Shown here one piece after another: positions 32,911 to 40,951 of a stretch of 64,000 nt of DNA (the stretch's first letter is position 1; each line of letters begins with the position of its first letter). Position numbers and translations under genes: made by a program. Below the pieces are notes generated by a model, which worked only from the letters and a program-made list of their open reading frames with translations, made no database searches and was not told the DNA's origin. The DNA lies in contig NZ_RHHV01000006.1 in the NCBI RefSeq assembly GCF_003710905.1, positions 124,001 through 188,000 of the forward strand. The letters run 5' to 3'. Origin of the DNA: Brevibacillus parabrevis (lineage in GTDB: Bacteria > Bacillota > Bacilli > Brevibacillales > Brevibacillaceae).

Positions 32911-33971
32911 AGGCCCTCTTCCTTTGCCCGTTCTTTGACCACCTTCGTGAAGTACGTTTTCAGCACGCCAGCATCCTTCTGGTTCTCCTTGACGACAGCT
33001 CCCTGCAAATTTTGCACGAGTCGCTCCATCGTCATCGGCTTGCCTTCGTAGTAATGAGCGGTCATCGCGCTTTGCACGTACACCGATACAGCTTCAGCCG
33101 TGCTCATCACCGATTGCGGCGAGTCGATTTTGTAGCCTTCCTTCGTCTGCCCTGTGCGCAGTTCCATGAAAGTCGTCGCCAAAATTTCCACGACATCGCG
33201 GTCGATCTCGATATCCACGCCGCTGCGCTGCAAGATCATTTTCGCCTGCGATTCGATAATTTGCGCTTCCATTTTCACGTGATTGATCGGCGCAATCGTC
33301 TCGAAGTTGAACCGACGCTTGAGGGCGCTGCTCATCTCGTTGACGCCCTTGTCTCTCAGGTTGGCGGTAGCAATAATATTGAATCCGGGCTTGGCAAACA
33401 AAATGCCGTCCGCAAGCTCGGGAATGTTCATGACTTTGTCGCTCAAAATACTGATCAACACGTCTTGCACTTCAAAAGGGCAGCGAGTGATTTCCTCAAA
33501 CCGGGTAATAATGCCTTTGTTCATCCCCGTGTACAAAGGCGATGGAACCAAAGCTTGCAAAGAAGGACCTTTGTCCAGCAGCATGGCGTAGTTCCACGAG
33601 TATTTGATCATGTCTTCGGTCGTGCCTGCCGTACCTTGAATCGTGTTGGTGCTCGTGCCGCTAATGGCAGCAGACAGCAGTTCGCTCAGCATGGTCTTGG
33701 CTGTTCCCGGTTCGCCGACCAGCATCAGGCCGCGGTTTCCAGCAAGTGTCACAATCGCTCTTTCGATCAGGGCATCGTCGCCGTAAAACTTCTTCGTGAT
33801 CTCGATTGCCTCTCCCTCGTAGGGAAGCGGTTTGTCAGCACCCAAGATAAAGTCGCGGACCGCTCGTGGCGACATTTGCCAGTTTGGCGGCTTTGCTCCC
33901 GTATCGTTGGCCCGCAACGCATTAAGCTGCGCTGCGTACAAGACTTCCATAGGCGGCTTCATCGTTTCCAT
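32871..33971 (-). CDS. MoxR family AAA+ ATPase (YehL-like)
   Basis: The 366-residue protein has the Walker A G-E-P-G-T-A-K-T-M (~85), a Walker B region R-F-E-E-I-T-R-C-P (~137), sensor I I-I-A-T-A-N-L-R-D (~178) and an Arg-rich segment A-L-K-R-R-F-N-F-E (~195). MoxR ATPases remodel or insert cofactors into partner proteins together with VWA proteins. It is first in the operon. The start at 33971 is the first ATG after a GGAG, though spacing is long, so an in-frame GTG 15 bases upstream is possible. Confidence 0.92.
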   Translation of the reverse strand: METMKPPMEVLYAAQLNALRANDTGAKPPNWQMSPRAVRDFILGADKPLPYEGEAIEITKKFYGDDALIERAIVTLAGNRGLMLVGEPGTAKTMLSELLSAAISGTSTNTIQGTAGTTEDMIKYSWNYAMLLDKGPSLQALVPSPLYTGMNKGIITRFEEITRCPFEVQDVLISILSDKVMNIPELADGILFAKPGFNIIATANLRDKGVNEMSSALKRRFNFETIAPINHVKMEAQIIESQAKMILQRSGVDIEIDRDVVEILATTFMELRTGQTKEGYKIDSPQSVMSTAEAVSVYVQSAMTAHYYEGKPMTMERLVQNLQGAVVKENQKDAGVLKTYFTKVVKERAKEEGLWGAYYNEKKWIK

Positions 33972-34067
33972 CCAAATGCCCACTCCGTTTCCGCTTTTTG
34001 TCGTGCAATCATTTCTCGACGTTCTTCTGAAAATGGGACTGCGACTGCTTACAGTCCACAAAATGGC

Positions 34068-34478
34068 TCATCTAAAAAATAATAAGCAAAATGATCTTGG
34101 TAAATGAAGGGTATTTGTGCCCAATATTAGGAAGAATATGTGAAAATTTGCGCTTGGAGTCCTGTTGCGCGGTAATTTGGGGTGGGATGTTTGCACTTCG
34201 CGGAGCAGCTCTTCCGGTGAGGTCGCGGTCCATTGCTCTACTGTCAAGTCGGGATGATCATGCAAAAACGTCTGCACCAGCCTGTAGCCTTCGCTGTAGC
34301 CGAACACTTGCGGAATGCCATCCTGGCCGCCAAACATGATCTTTTGCTGCAACGCAAGCTGGGTGGAGTCCAGATGCTGTAGCATGGTGCGCCTGCTTTC
34401 TACCTGTTCGTCGTCCGGGAAGTTATCGATGATATTGAAAAGAGCCGTTTCAATAGAAACAAGCGTGATCGAACACAT
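34068..34478 (-). pseudogene. DUF2268 putative zinc-protease remnant
   Basis: The fragment keeps the C-terminal part of DUF2268 proteins: L-Q-H-L-D-S-T-Q-L-A-L, I-M-F-G-G-Q-D-G-I-P and F-G-Y-S-E-G-Y-R-L-V-Q-T-F-L, then S-P-E-E-L-L. The N-terminal half with the H-E-x-x-H zinc motif is absent; the intact kynA gene lies there instead. The frame runs on past the usual end into A/T-rich sequence. No good RBS precedes the first Met (34478). It is best read as a decayed gene. Confidence 0.65.
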
Positions 34479-34530
34479 CTGTCCGCACGCCTGTATGGTG
34501 TAGCCTTTTACAGTTATCTCCTGGTTTGTC

Positions 34531-35391
34531 CTACAGCTGCGTGCGCAAGCTCCACAGCTCAGGGAAGAAACGATGGTCCAGCGCTCTGCGCAAATAGCCG
34601 ACGCCGGAAGAACCGCCTGTACCCTGCTTTTGTCCAATAATCCGCTCAACAGTCGTCATATGATTGAAGCGCCACTGCTGCTGCTGGCTGGCGATATCGA
34701 CAAGCTTTTCCGCCAACTCGTACAAATCCCAATATTGATTCACATTGCGGTACACGGTCAGCCATGCCTGCTCGACACTATGGTTCGGCTGGTACGGCTG
34801 CGACCAGTCGCGTTCCAGGCACTCGGCGTCAATCGGCAAGCCCCGCGCCGCCATCTCCTTGATCGCCGCATCGTAAATGCTGGGAGCATGCAAAACCGCG
34901 TCCAGCTTGGCATGAAGCTCAGGCTGATGCTCGTACACAGCCAGCACATGGCCGTTCTTGTAGCCGAGCGTAAATTCGATCAGCCTGTTTTGAAACGATT
35001 GAAACCCGGACGAATGCCCCAACTTGTCGCGGAACTGCAAGTAATCCGCAGGTGTGAGCGTCGAGAGCACGTCCCACGATTTGATCAGCTGCTGCTGAAT
35101 CCGCGACACCCGGGAAAACATTTTGAAGGCAGGCTCCAGCTCGTGCTTCGAAATACAGTCCATGGCAGCGCCCAATTCATGCAAAATTTGCTTCATCCAC
35201 AGCTCGCTTACCTGGTGAATAATGATGAACAGCATCTCGTCATGATGAGTGGAGAGCCGCTCCTGACTCGCCAAAATCTTGTCCAGATGCAAATAGTCGC
35301 CGTACGTCATTTCTTTTTGAAAATCGGTATGGATTTCCTTTTCCAGCGAGGTCTTGTCTTGTTCGTTGCTTTCGTGTTGGTGGGGATTCAT
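34531..35391 (-). CDS. kynA: Tryptophan 2,3-dioxygenase
   Basis: This heme enzyme opens the indole ring of L-tryptophan to N-formylkynurenine, the first step of the kynurenine pathway. The 286-residue protein has [10 protein letters not shown] (~31), the heme-pocket [11 protein letters not shown] (~55), L-W-M-K-Q (~70), [12 protein letters not shown] (~130) and the late G-Q-K-x-G-T-G-G-S-S-G (~260). Length and motifs are complete. AAAGGAGG precedes the ATG. kynB and kynU are not beside it. Confidence 0.96.
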   Translation of the reverse strand: MNPHQHESNEQDKTSLEKEIHTDFQKEMTYGDYLHLDKILASQERLSTHHDEMLFIIIHQVSELWMKQILHELGAAMDCISKHELEPAFKMFSRVSRIQQQLIKSWDVLSTLTPADYLQFRDKLGHSSGFQSFQNRLIEFTLGYKNGHVLAVYEHQPELHAKLDAVLHAPSIYDAAIKEMAARGLPIDAECLERDWSQPYQPNHSVEQAWLTVYRNVNQYWDLYELAEKLVDIASQQQQWRFNHMTTVERIIGQKQGTGGSSGVGYLRRALDHRFFPELWSLRTQL

Positions 35392-35597
35392 CTGTGATGG
35401 CCTCCTTTTTTGGGTGGAGAGGGAATGGATGTGATGTATGCGCTTTCATAAGTTGTGTTTAACCTCTGGTAGCGCTTGTTCTTTCTATAAAGTTTTATTT
35501 CTTCTTGGGCGGGTTTGTTCCTGCTGGTTTTGGCGGATTTTTGCCGAGTGGACTTTCTGGAGGTACTAGGTAGCATGCGTCTTGCAAAAAATTGGTC

Positions 35598-35876
35598 TTA
35601 GACGTTACAGGAAGCGATAAAACCGTTTTTAATGAAGCGAGTATCTTCCATAAAGAAGAAATCGGCATAAAACTTCATTTTCTTGGCTGTTTGCAGTTTA
35701 TTTAATCTGCCAGTTATCATTCGCTTTATTCCAAGAGAGCTACGTTCGCCAGCCGCGTGAACTTCTACGTAAATCTCCCAGTAATCATAGTTCGGAAAAT
35801 CCTCTTCCCAAATTTTCGAGATTTGTTTACCTTCTCGCGCTAATCGAATTATTTTTTCAGAATCTCTTTGATCCAT
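35598..35876 (-). CDS. Small hypothetical protein, 92 aa
   Basis: GGAGG with 7-base spacing precedes the ATG. The N-terminal two-thirds (I-I-R-L-A-R-E-G-K-Q-I-S-K-I-W, then Y-D-Y-W-E-I-Y-V-E-V-H) look like a conserved small domain with a helix-turn-helix flavour; the last ~25 residues are hydrophobic and less typical. Base composition is more AT-rich than its neighbours, suggesting transfer. Function unknown. Confidence 0.6.
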   Translation of the reverse strand: MDQRDSEKIIRLAREGKQISKIWEEDFPNYDYWEIYVEVHAAGERSSLGIKRMITGRLNKLQTAKKMKFYADFFFMEDTRFIKNGFIASCNV

Positions 35877-35966
35877 TCTGATCCCTCCAAGGAGTCGTTT
35901 CTGTATCTCTTGTACTATTCGTTGAATATTTCCAAATACCTACATCATTCGACTGATATAAAACGA

Positions 35967-35995
35967 CAAAACCTCCTGATCAGATGATCAAGAGG
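35967..35995 (-). terminator. Terminator of the DUF2716 gene
   Basis: Minus-strand arms CCTCTTGATCA/TGATCAGGAGG with a 2-base loop, then TTTTGT. Confidence 0.75.
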
Positions 35996-36020
35996 CATGG
36001 TAAGACCTGCTGCGCACTAG

Positions 36021-36476
36021 CTACCCAAATATAGTTGGTCGATCAGCTTCAAACTGATGAATGAGCGTCTCTCCAAACAAACTAATGGAATGTTCCCACG
36101 GGTGCCCTAAATATCCCCACTTAAAATCTTTTTGCAAAAAGAAACAATAGTCCCCATCTGGGTAAAACCCTATCCTTGCCCCGACATCGCCGCGCTCCCG
36201 ATGCGGATAATAGAGGTAGCATTGGTGCTGCCAATCCAGTGCGTAGATATATTCTTCCGGCACAGTGATCGCTCTTAGACAGCTAATGCACTTTTCCTCA
36301 AGATCATCGATATCTGCATCCGTATATTCAGTAACATCATAAGTAACGAAAGGGGACGGTAACCGAAAGGAAGGCCAATCACTGCTATGGATACTTGGTT
36401 TGAATTTGAAATCCTCGTACATTTTATCCCAAGCCAGACGATACTGATCACTCGTCATAGGAATCCAACTATTCAT
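36021..36476 (-). CDS. DUF2716 family protein
   Basis: The start at 36474-36476 follows GGGGG by 7 bases. The 151-residue protein fits DUF2716: a D-F-K-F-K-P-S N-terminal segment, A-L-D-W-Q-H-Q-C-Y-L-Y-Y (~96), and F-Y-P-D-G-D-Y-C-F-F-L with W-G-Y-L-G-H-P-W-E (~118-138). It is a cytoplasmic protein of unknown function, more AT-rich than average for the window. Confidence 0.8.
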   Translation of the reverse strand: MNSWIPMTSDQYRLAWDKMYEDFKFKPSIHSSDWPSFRLPSPFVTYDVTEYTDADIDDLEEKCISCLRAITVPEEYIYALDWQHQCYLYYPHRERGDVGARIGFYPDGDYCFFLQKDFKWGYLGHPWEHSISLFGETLIHQFEADRPTIFG

Positions 36477-36563
36477 GTTACATCCCCCCAAAATCGATTC
36501 TCCCGCAACAACAAGAAAAGTGGCTCTTAACCAACAACCAAACAACTCCCCAAACCCAACCAC

Positions 36564-37175
36564 TCACCCTCCACTCCGACGCTTCCGCACAAACACCACC
36601 AAAAAACCCACCCCTACTACACCAATCCCTATGTACACAAACTTCGAATACACATCCATCACGTGCAAAACCTGCTCCCACGACTCGCCAAGCAGCGCCC
36701 CCACCAGCACCAGGGCAATATTCCACAGCAACGTCCCGATCGTCGTAAACAGCAAAAACAACGGCAAGCCCATCCCGGTCATGCCAGCCGGGATGGAAAT
36801 GAGACTGCGCACGAGCGGAATCATCCGGCAGAACAGGATCGTCCAGTAGCCGTATTTGTCAAACCAGGCGTCCGCCTTCTGGATGTCTGTCTTCTTGATC
36901 CGCAGCAAGTGCCCGTACCGCTCCACGACCTTTTCGATTTTGCTCACATCCAGATAGCGGCCAATTGCGTACAGCAGGACCGCCCCCAGCACCGAGCCCA
37001 ATGTCGCTGCCAAAATGACACCAGGCACCGTCAAGGTCGTGCGCGTCGTCATAAAGCCGCCGAACGTCAAAATGACTTCTGACGGGATCGGCGGAAACAC
37101 GTTTTCCAGCGCCATCATCAGGAAAATGCCCAGATAGCTGTATTGTTCAATAAAATGCGTCAGCCAGTTTTGCAT
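36564..37175 (-). CDS. DedA family membrane protein
   Basis: A 203-residue integral membrane protein with F-P-P-I-P-S-E-V-I-L (~27) near the first helix, G-A-V-L-L-Y-A-I-G-R (~64), and F-C-R-M-I-P-L-V-R-S-L-I-S-I-P-A-G (~114-130), the DedA/VTT amphipathic re-entrant signature with its conserved Arg residues. DedA proteins flip polyprenyl phosphate or phospholipids across the membrane. RBS GAGGGG is only 4 bases from the ATG. Confidence 0.9.
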   Translation of the reverse strand: MQNWLTHFIEQYSYLGIFLMMALENVFPPIPSEVILTFGGFMTTRTTLTVPGVILAATLGSVLGAVLLYAIGRYLDVSKIEKVVERYGHLLRIKKTDIQKADAWFDKYGYWTILFCRMIPLVRSLISIPAGMTGMGLPLFLLFTTIGTLLWNIALVLVGALLGESWEQVLHVMDVYSKFVYIGIGVVGVGFLVVFVRKRRSGG

Positions 37176-37372
37176 GCTACCCCTCTTTTATCTCATCCGA
37201 AGCTTTTTCTTCAAGTATAGAGACGATTTCCTTCCAGTTCAAATGGAAAGCGAACCGAAGGAAGCAAAAGTTTGCCCGCCTGAATCAGACCTCAAATGAA
37301 ATGTGTCATATTTTTTGCAAACTGTTTCGAAATGTAGACTTTTCGCATCATTTAAGTATATGATTATATTAG

Positions 37373-37390
37373 CAAACAATTATTTGTTTG
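37373..37390 (+). promoter_or_regulatory. 18-bp palindrome at the khtTU promoter
   Basis: CAAACAA-TTAT-TTGTTTG lies just after a -10-like TATATT (37365-37370 region) and 38 bases before the khtT ATG, a typical operator position. The binding protein is unknown. Confidence 0.4.
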
Positions 37391-37428
37391 TCGAAATTAG
37401 TGGATTCCACTTTTAGGAGGCGTACACA

Positions 37429-37926
37429 ATGTTGAATATCAGGGAATCGGATTTGCCGGGAATCGGGCGCAAATACCAGGTGGAGACAAGAAACGGCGAC
37501 AAGCTGATTATTATCCTCCACGACGACGGACAAAGGGAGATTTACCATTTTGACAAAGACGACTGGGATGAAAGCATCTCCATGGTCACTCTGGATGATC
37601 AGGAATCGCGCCAGCTGGCCGGAATTATTGGCGGGATGACCTACAAGCCAAAAGCGCTGGAAACGATTGAGATGGCTCTCGACCAGCTCGTGATTGAATG
37701 GTACAAAATCGAGCCGGGGGCCGCGTGCATCGGAAAATCCATCGGGGAACTGGACATTCGCCAGCGAACAGGGGCTACGATCATCGCCATTATCGAGAAA
37801 AACCAAAAGCAAAAAGTGAGTCCGGGACCGGAATGCGTCCTGACGGCAGGCGTTACGTTAGTTGTGGCAGGCGAGAGAGGGCAGGTGAAAGTGTTAAAAT
37901 CTACACTCATAACAGGGGGGGCTTGA
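37429..37926 (+). CDS. khtT: K+/H+ antiporter regulatory subunit KhtT
   Basis: 165 residues: an N-terminal KhtT-specific domain ([13 protein letters not shown]) and a C-terminal RCK_C/TrkA-C domain (~80-165, with [11 protein letters not shown] and L-V-V-A-G-E-R). KhtT is the cytoplasmic regulator of the KhtU antiporter and its RCK_C domain is known to bind cyclic di-AMP in B. subtilis. GGAGG precedes the ATG, and khtU follows directly. Confidence 0.92.
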   Translation: MLNIRESDLPGIGRKYQVETRNGDKLIIILHDDGQREIYHFDKDDWDESISMVTLDDQESRQLAGIIGGMTYKPKALETIEMALDQLVIEWYKIEPGAACIGKSIGELDIRQRTGATIIAIIEKNQKQKVSPGPECVLTAGVTLVVAGERGQVKVLKSTLITGGA

Positions 37927-37927
37927 T

Positions 37928-39181
37928 TTGGAACACATCGTCTTTGAAATTGGTCTGGCTATCGGTTTAATTGCAATTGCCGGGTTTATCTCGCAAAAAC
38001 TCCGCTTTTCCATCGTACCGTTCTACATCCTCATCGGCATGGCCGTAGGGCCGCACGCCGCCTCGATCGGCTTGATCGATTTTCGATTTATTGAAAGCGA
38101 ACCGCTCATTGACTTCATGGGTCGGATGGGTGTTTTGTTCCTCTTGTTTTACGTCGGGCTTGAATTTTCGGTTGGCCGTCTGATCAAGGCAGGACGCTCT
38201 ATTGCGATCGGCGGCACTATCTATATAGGCATCAACTTTACGCTTGGTCTGCTCTTCGGCTACTTTGCCGGGGTTCCGTTCAAAGAAATCCTCATCATTG
38301 CCGGAATTACGACCATCTCCTCTACCGCCATCGTGGCAAAAGTGCTGGTCGATCTCAAACGGACCGCCAATCCGGAGACGGAAATGATTCTCGGAATGAT
38401 CATGTTTGACGATTTGTTCCTCGCTGTTTACTTGTCGATCATGTCCGGTCTCGTGCTCAGCGGTGCAACTTCTGTCGTTGGCGTGCTCACCTCTGCGCTG
38501 ATTGCACTCGGCTATATGCTTCTGTTCATCATTGTCGGGCGCAAGCTGGTTCCGTTGCTCAATCGCGGGCTCAATATCAAATCGAATGAACTTTTCATGT
38601 TGACGGTCTTTGCAGGTCTGTTCCTCGTAGCCGGCTTCTCGGAAACCATCCACGTAGCCGAGGCGATTGGAGCCTTGCTCGTCGGTCTGGTCCTTGCAGA
38701 AACGGTCCATATGAAGAGAATTGAGCACATGATTCTCCCCTTCCGCGACTTTTTTGGCGCCATGTTCTTTTTCAGCTTCGGCTTATCCATTGATCCGCTT
38801 CAACTTGGCGGAGCGGTCTGGCTTTCCCTGGCAGCCGTCGCCATTACCCTGATCGGGAACTACACGGCAGGGCTTTTGGCTGGCCGCAGCGCAGGCTTGT
38901 CGGCGCGCGCCTCCTCGAATATCGGGTTGACGATTACCGCACGCGGGGAATTTTCCATTCTCATTGCAAATATGGGCAAGGCAGGCGGACTGTTGGAAAT
39001 TTTGCAGCCATTTACGGCGCTTTACGTACTCATTCTGGCGATTCTTGGCCCCGTATTGACCAAAGAGTCCAAGCATATCCACAATTTGCTGTGCAAAGTG
39101 GTTCCTCTGGAGAAAATGTTTCAAAAAAGGGGCGCAACCGCTCCGGCTGCCGCGCAAAAAACGGAGAACCATTCGGGATAA
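37928..39181 (+). CDS. khtU: Potassium/proton antiporter KhtU
   Basis: A CPA2-type monovalent cation:proton antiporter of 417 residues with ~12 hydrophobic segments, I-S-S-T-A-I-V-A-K-V-L (~132) and the conserved helix 5 stretch M-I-M-F-D-D-L-F-L-A (~158) with the paired Asp residues that drive proton exchange. It exports K+ under alkaline or high-K+ conditions. Start TTG at 37928 follows GGGGGG by 6 bases and sits one base past the khtT stop; translational coupling is likely. Confidence 0.92.
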   Translation: MEHIVFEIGLAIGLIAIAGFISQKLRFSIVPFYILIGMAVGPHAASIGLIDFRFIESEPLIDFMGRMGVLFLLFYVGLEFSVGRLIKAGRSIAIGGTIYIGINFTLGLLFGYFAGVPFKEILIIAGITTISSTAIVAKVLVDLKRTANPETEMILGMIMFDDLFLAVYLSIMSGLVLSGATSVVGVLTSALIALGYMLLFIIVGRKLVPLLNRGLNIKSNELFMLTVFAGLFLVAGFSETIHVAEAIGALLVGLVLAETVHMKRIEHMILPFRDFFGAMFFFSFGLSIDPLQLGGAVWLSLAAVAITLIGNYTAGLLAGRSAGLSARASSNIGLTITARGEFSILIANMGKAGGLLEILQPFTALYVLILAILGPVLTKESKHIHNLLCKVVPLEKMFQKRGATAPAAAQKTENHSG

Positions 39182-39220
39182 CCACACTTTGACGCCAGCA
39201 CTCTGCAACTAGCTGTACAC

Positions 39221-39279
39221 AAAAAAACAGGATGCCCCCGCTGCGAACATACACGTCACGGGAGTGATCCTGTTTTTTT
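39221..39279. terminator. Bidirectional terminator between khtU and the TOMM cluster
   Basis: A perfect 13-bp stem AAAAAAACAGGAT/ATCCTGTTTTTTT (39221-39233 with 39267-39279) with a 33-base partly paired loop. Confidence 0.85.
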
Positions 39280-39292
39280 GACTTCTCCTTTT

Positions 39293-40924
39293 CTAGCCAT
39301 GCAAGCTCCCCTGCAACCGCGCCCGCTGGCGGTAAAAGCCGACAGGCACTTGGATGAGACACGTCTTGCTTTCCTGCGGCAAGCCGTAAATCTCGTCGCT
39401 GCTCGCCACATCGTACCCAAGCAGCGGATGTCCGCCCAATCCGCAGGAAAAGGCAGCGAGCAATAGCGCGTGCAAGGCGATCCCCGCCTGCATCTGCTGA
39501 ATACGATAGCCGCGATACCCCCAGCGCTCCAGCAGATGGCTGCTTTCCCCTGCGATATGAAAGCAAAGCGGCACCTGGTACAGACTGACATTGTCGAGGG
39601 TCATTCCGGCTTGCAGCTCTGCCCGCTGGTCGCCGTGCCGCCGCTGTGTCAACAAGCCGCTTGCGGGATCGCAAAAGTACGCCCCGTCCTCCATTTCGTC
39701 CACCTGGTGAAGACAGACGCAATACGCCAAACATCCGTTGTTCTCGTGTCCCAGGTCATGCTGGTAGTGCAAGGCTGTATACGCACGCCGCACAAGCGTT
39801 TCCAACTCTTCTCGCGTCAGCTTGCCCGCGACAAAATCCAGCTCCGGCGAAATTCGGCTGCGGCAAAATTCCGCGAAATCCAGCGCTGGCAGCCTGTCTT
39901 TTGCCGCTTCTGTCTCTCCGGGCTTTCCCCGCAGTTTTCCGCCGTCTTTTTCCGCACCAAACGGTCTTTCAGACACAGTCTCCCTGACAAAACAGTCCGT
40001 TGACTCATACAGCGCAGCCTGGTGCATCTGGCGTAGCAAAGGGTAGTCTTTTCGCGCGTTCGAACCGATCTGATGGCGGTGGCTCAACGGCTGTAGCGAT
40101 TGCACGAGCTGTTCCGCCGAGACAGGCTCTTGCGCATCCGCGCTGCTCTCAGTCAATGTTAATACCGAGGCTGCCGTTGTCTCGCCTGTCTGCTGCGGAC
40201 TCAGCGCCAGCGGCAGGATTGCATACACGCTTTCTTCGTTCCCGTCCAAGCCGAGCAACCCGTTGACAGCCCGATCCAGAAACAAGTAGTGGACACTGGC
40301 CTGAATGCCATACTTATCGGCCAAAGCCAGCCATTGCCCGAGCAGCACACCCGTATCCACCCCTTGCAAACGGTACGAGAAAAGATCGTATTTAAAAGCA
40401 TTTTTCCAAAAGTAAGTGGACACGAAAACAACTCCAAAGCAGTCGCGGAGCGCAAAACGCTGGCCGAGCGAGCTGGTTACATAATCAGCGAAGTCTCCCT
40501 CGCGCAACAGAACGAGGCGATGATGCGCCACATCGTAATGATAAATCCCTTGCCTCAAATAGGAGAGCTTCAGATACAAATACACCTCGTTCGGGTACAG
40601 CGCTCCGCCGGAAGGAATCGCCCTGCGGTACGACTGAACGAAAAAGCTCTCTTCTTCCGGGGCCCCTTGCCCGAAAGTCATCTGGCTGACTTTTGTCAAT
40701 CCGTAGGCGTAATAAAGCATGCAGCCCAGTTGGACAAGCGACGGCTCCCCTGTGATCTGTTCGCCTGTGAGCGACAAAGCGACTTCCCCGGGCAGCGTTA
40801 CGGCAGGCAAGCCTTTGTACAGCTTGTATGGCAGTGGCGCATCGTCCCAATTCACTTCCAGATCGGGCGGCCGGACTTTTTCGGTAGCAAAATGCAAGTC
40901 GTGCAAAAACGTCGCAAGCTTCAT
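39293..40924 (-). CDS. SagB-type azoline dehydrogenase of a TOMM cluster
   Basis: An FMN nitroreductase-fold protein of 543 residues with two tandem domains: the first ~50-240 (R-R-A-I-P-S-G-G-A-L-Y-P-N-E-V-Y near 90), the second ~340-540 (R-R-A-Y-T-A-L-H and G-L-G-G-H-P-L-L-G-Y near 510). SagB enzymes oxidise thiazoline and oxazoline rings to thiazoles and oxazoles in ribosomal peptides. The ATG at 40922-40924 follows GGGAGG by 7 bases. It is the last gene of the peptide cluster, 27 bases after the YcaO gene. Confidence 0.9.
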   Translation of the reverse strand: MKLATFLHDLHFATEKVRPPDLEVNWDDAPLPYKLYKGLPAVTLPGEVALSLTGEQITGEPSLVQLGCMLYYAYGLTKVSQMTFGQGAPEEESFFVQSYRRAIPSGGALYPNEVYLYLKLSYLRQGIYHYDVAHHRLVLLREGDFADYVTSSLGQRFALRDCFGVVFVSTYFWKNAFKYDLFSYRLQGVDTGVLLGQWLALADKYGIQASVHYLFLDRAVNGLLGLDGNEESVYAILPLALSPQQTGETTAASVLTLTESSADAQEPVSAEQLVQSLQPLSHRHQIGSNARKDYPLLRQMHQAALYESTDCFVRETVSERPFGAEKDGGKLRGKPGETEAAKDRLPALDFAEFCRSRISPELDFVAGKLTREELETLVRRAYTALHYQHDLGHENNGCLAYCVCLHQVDEMEDGAYFCDPASGLLTQRRHGDQRAELQAGMTLDNVSLYQVPLCFHIAGESSHLLERWGYRGYRIQQMQAGIALHALLLAAFSCGLGGHPLLGYDVASSDEIYGLPQESKTCLIQVPVGFYRQRARLQGSLHG

Positions 40925-40951
40925 CACTCGCCCTCCCTTTGTGCCATGCTT

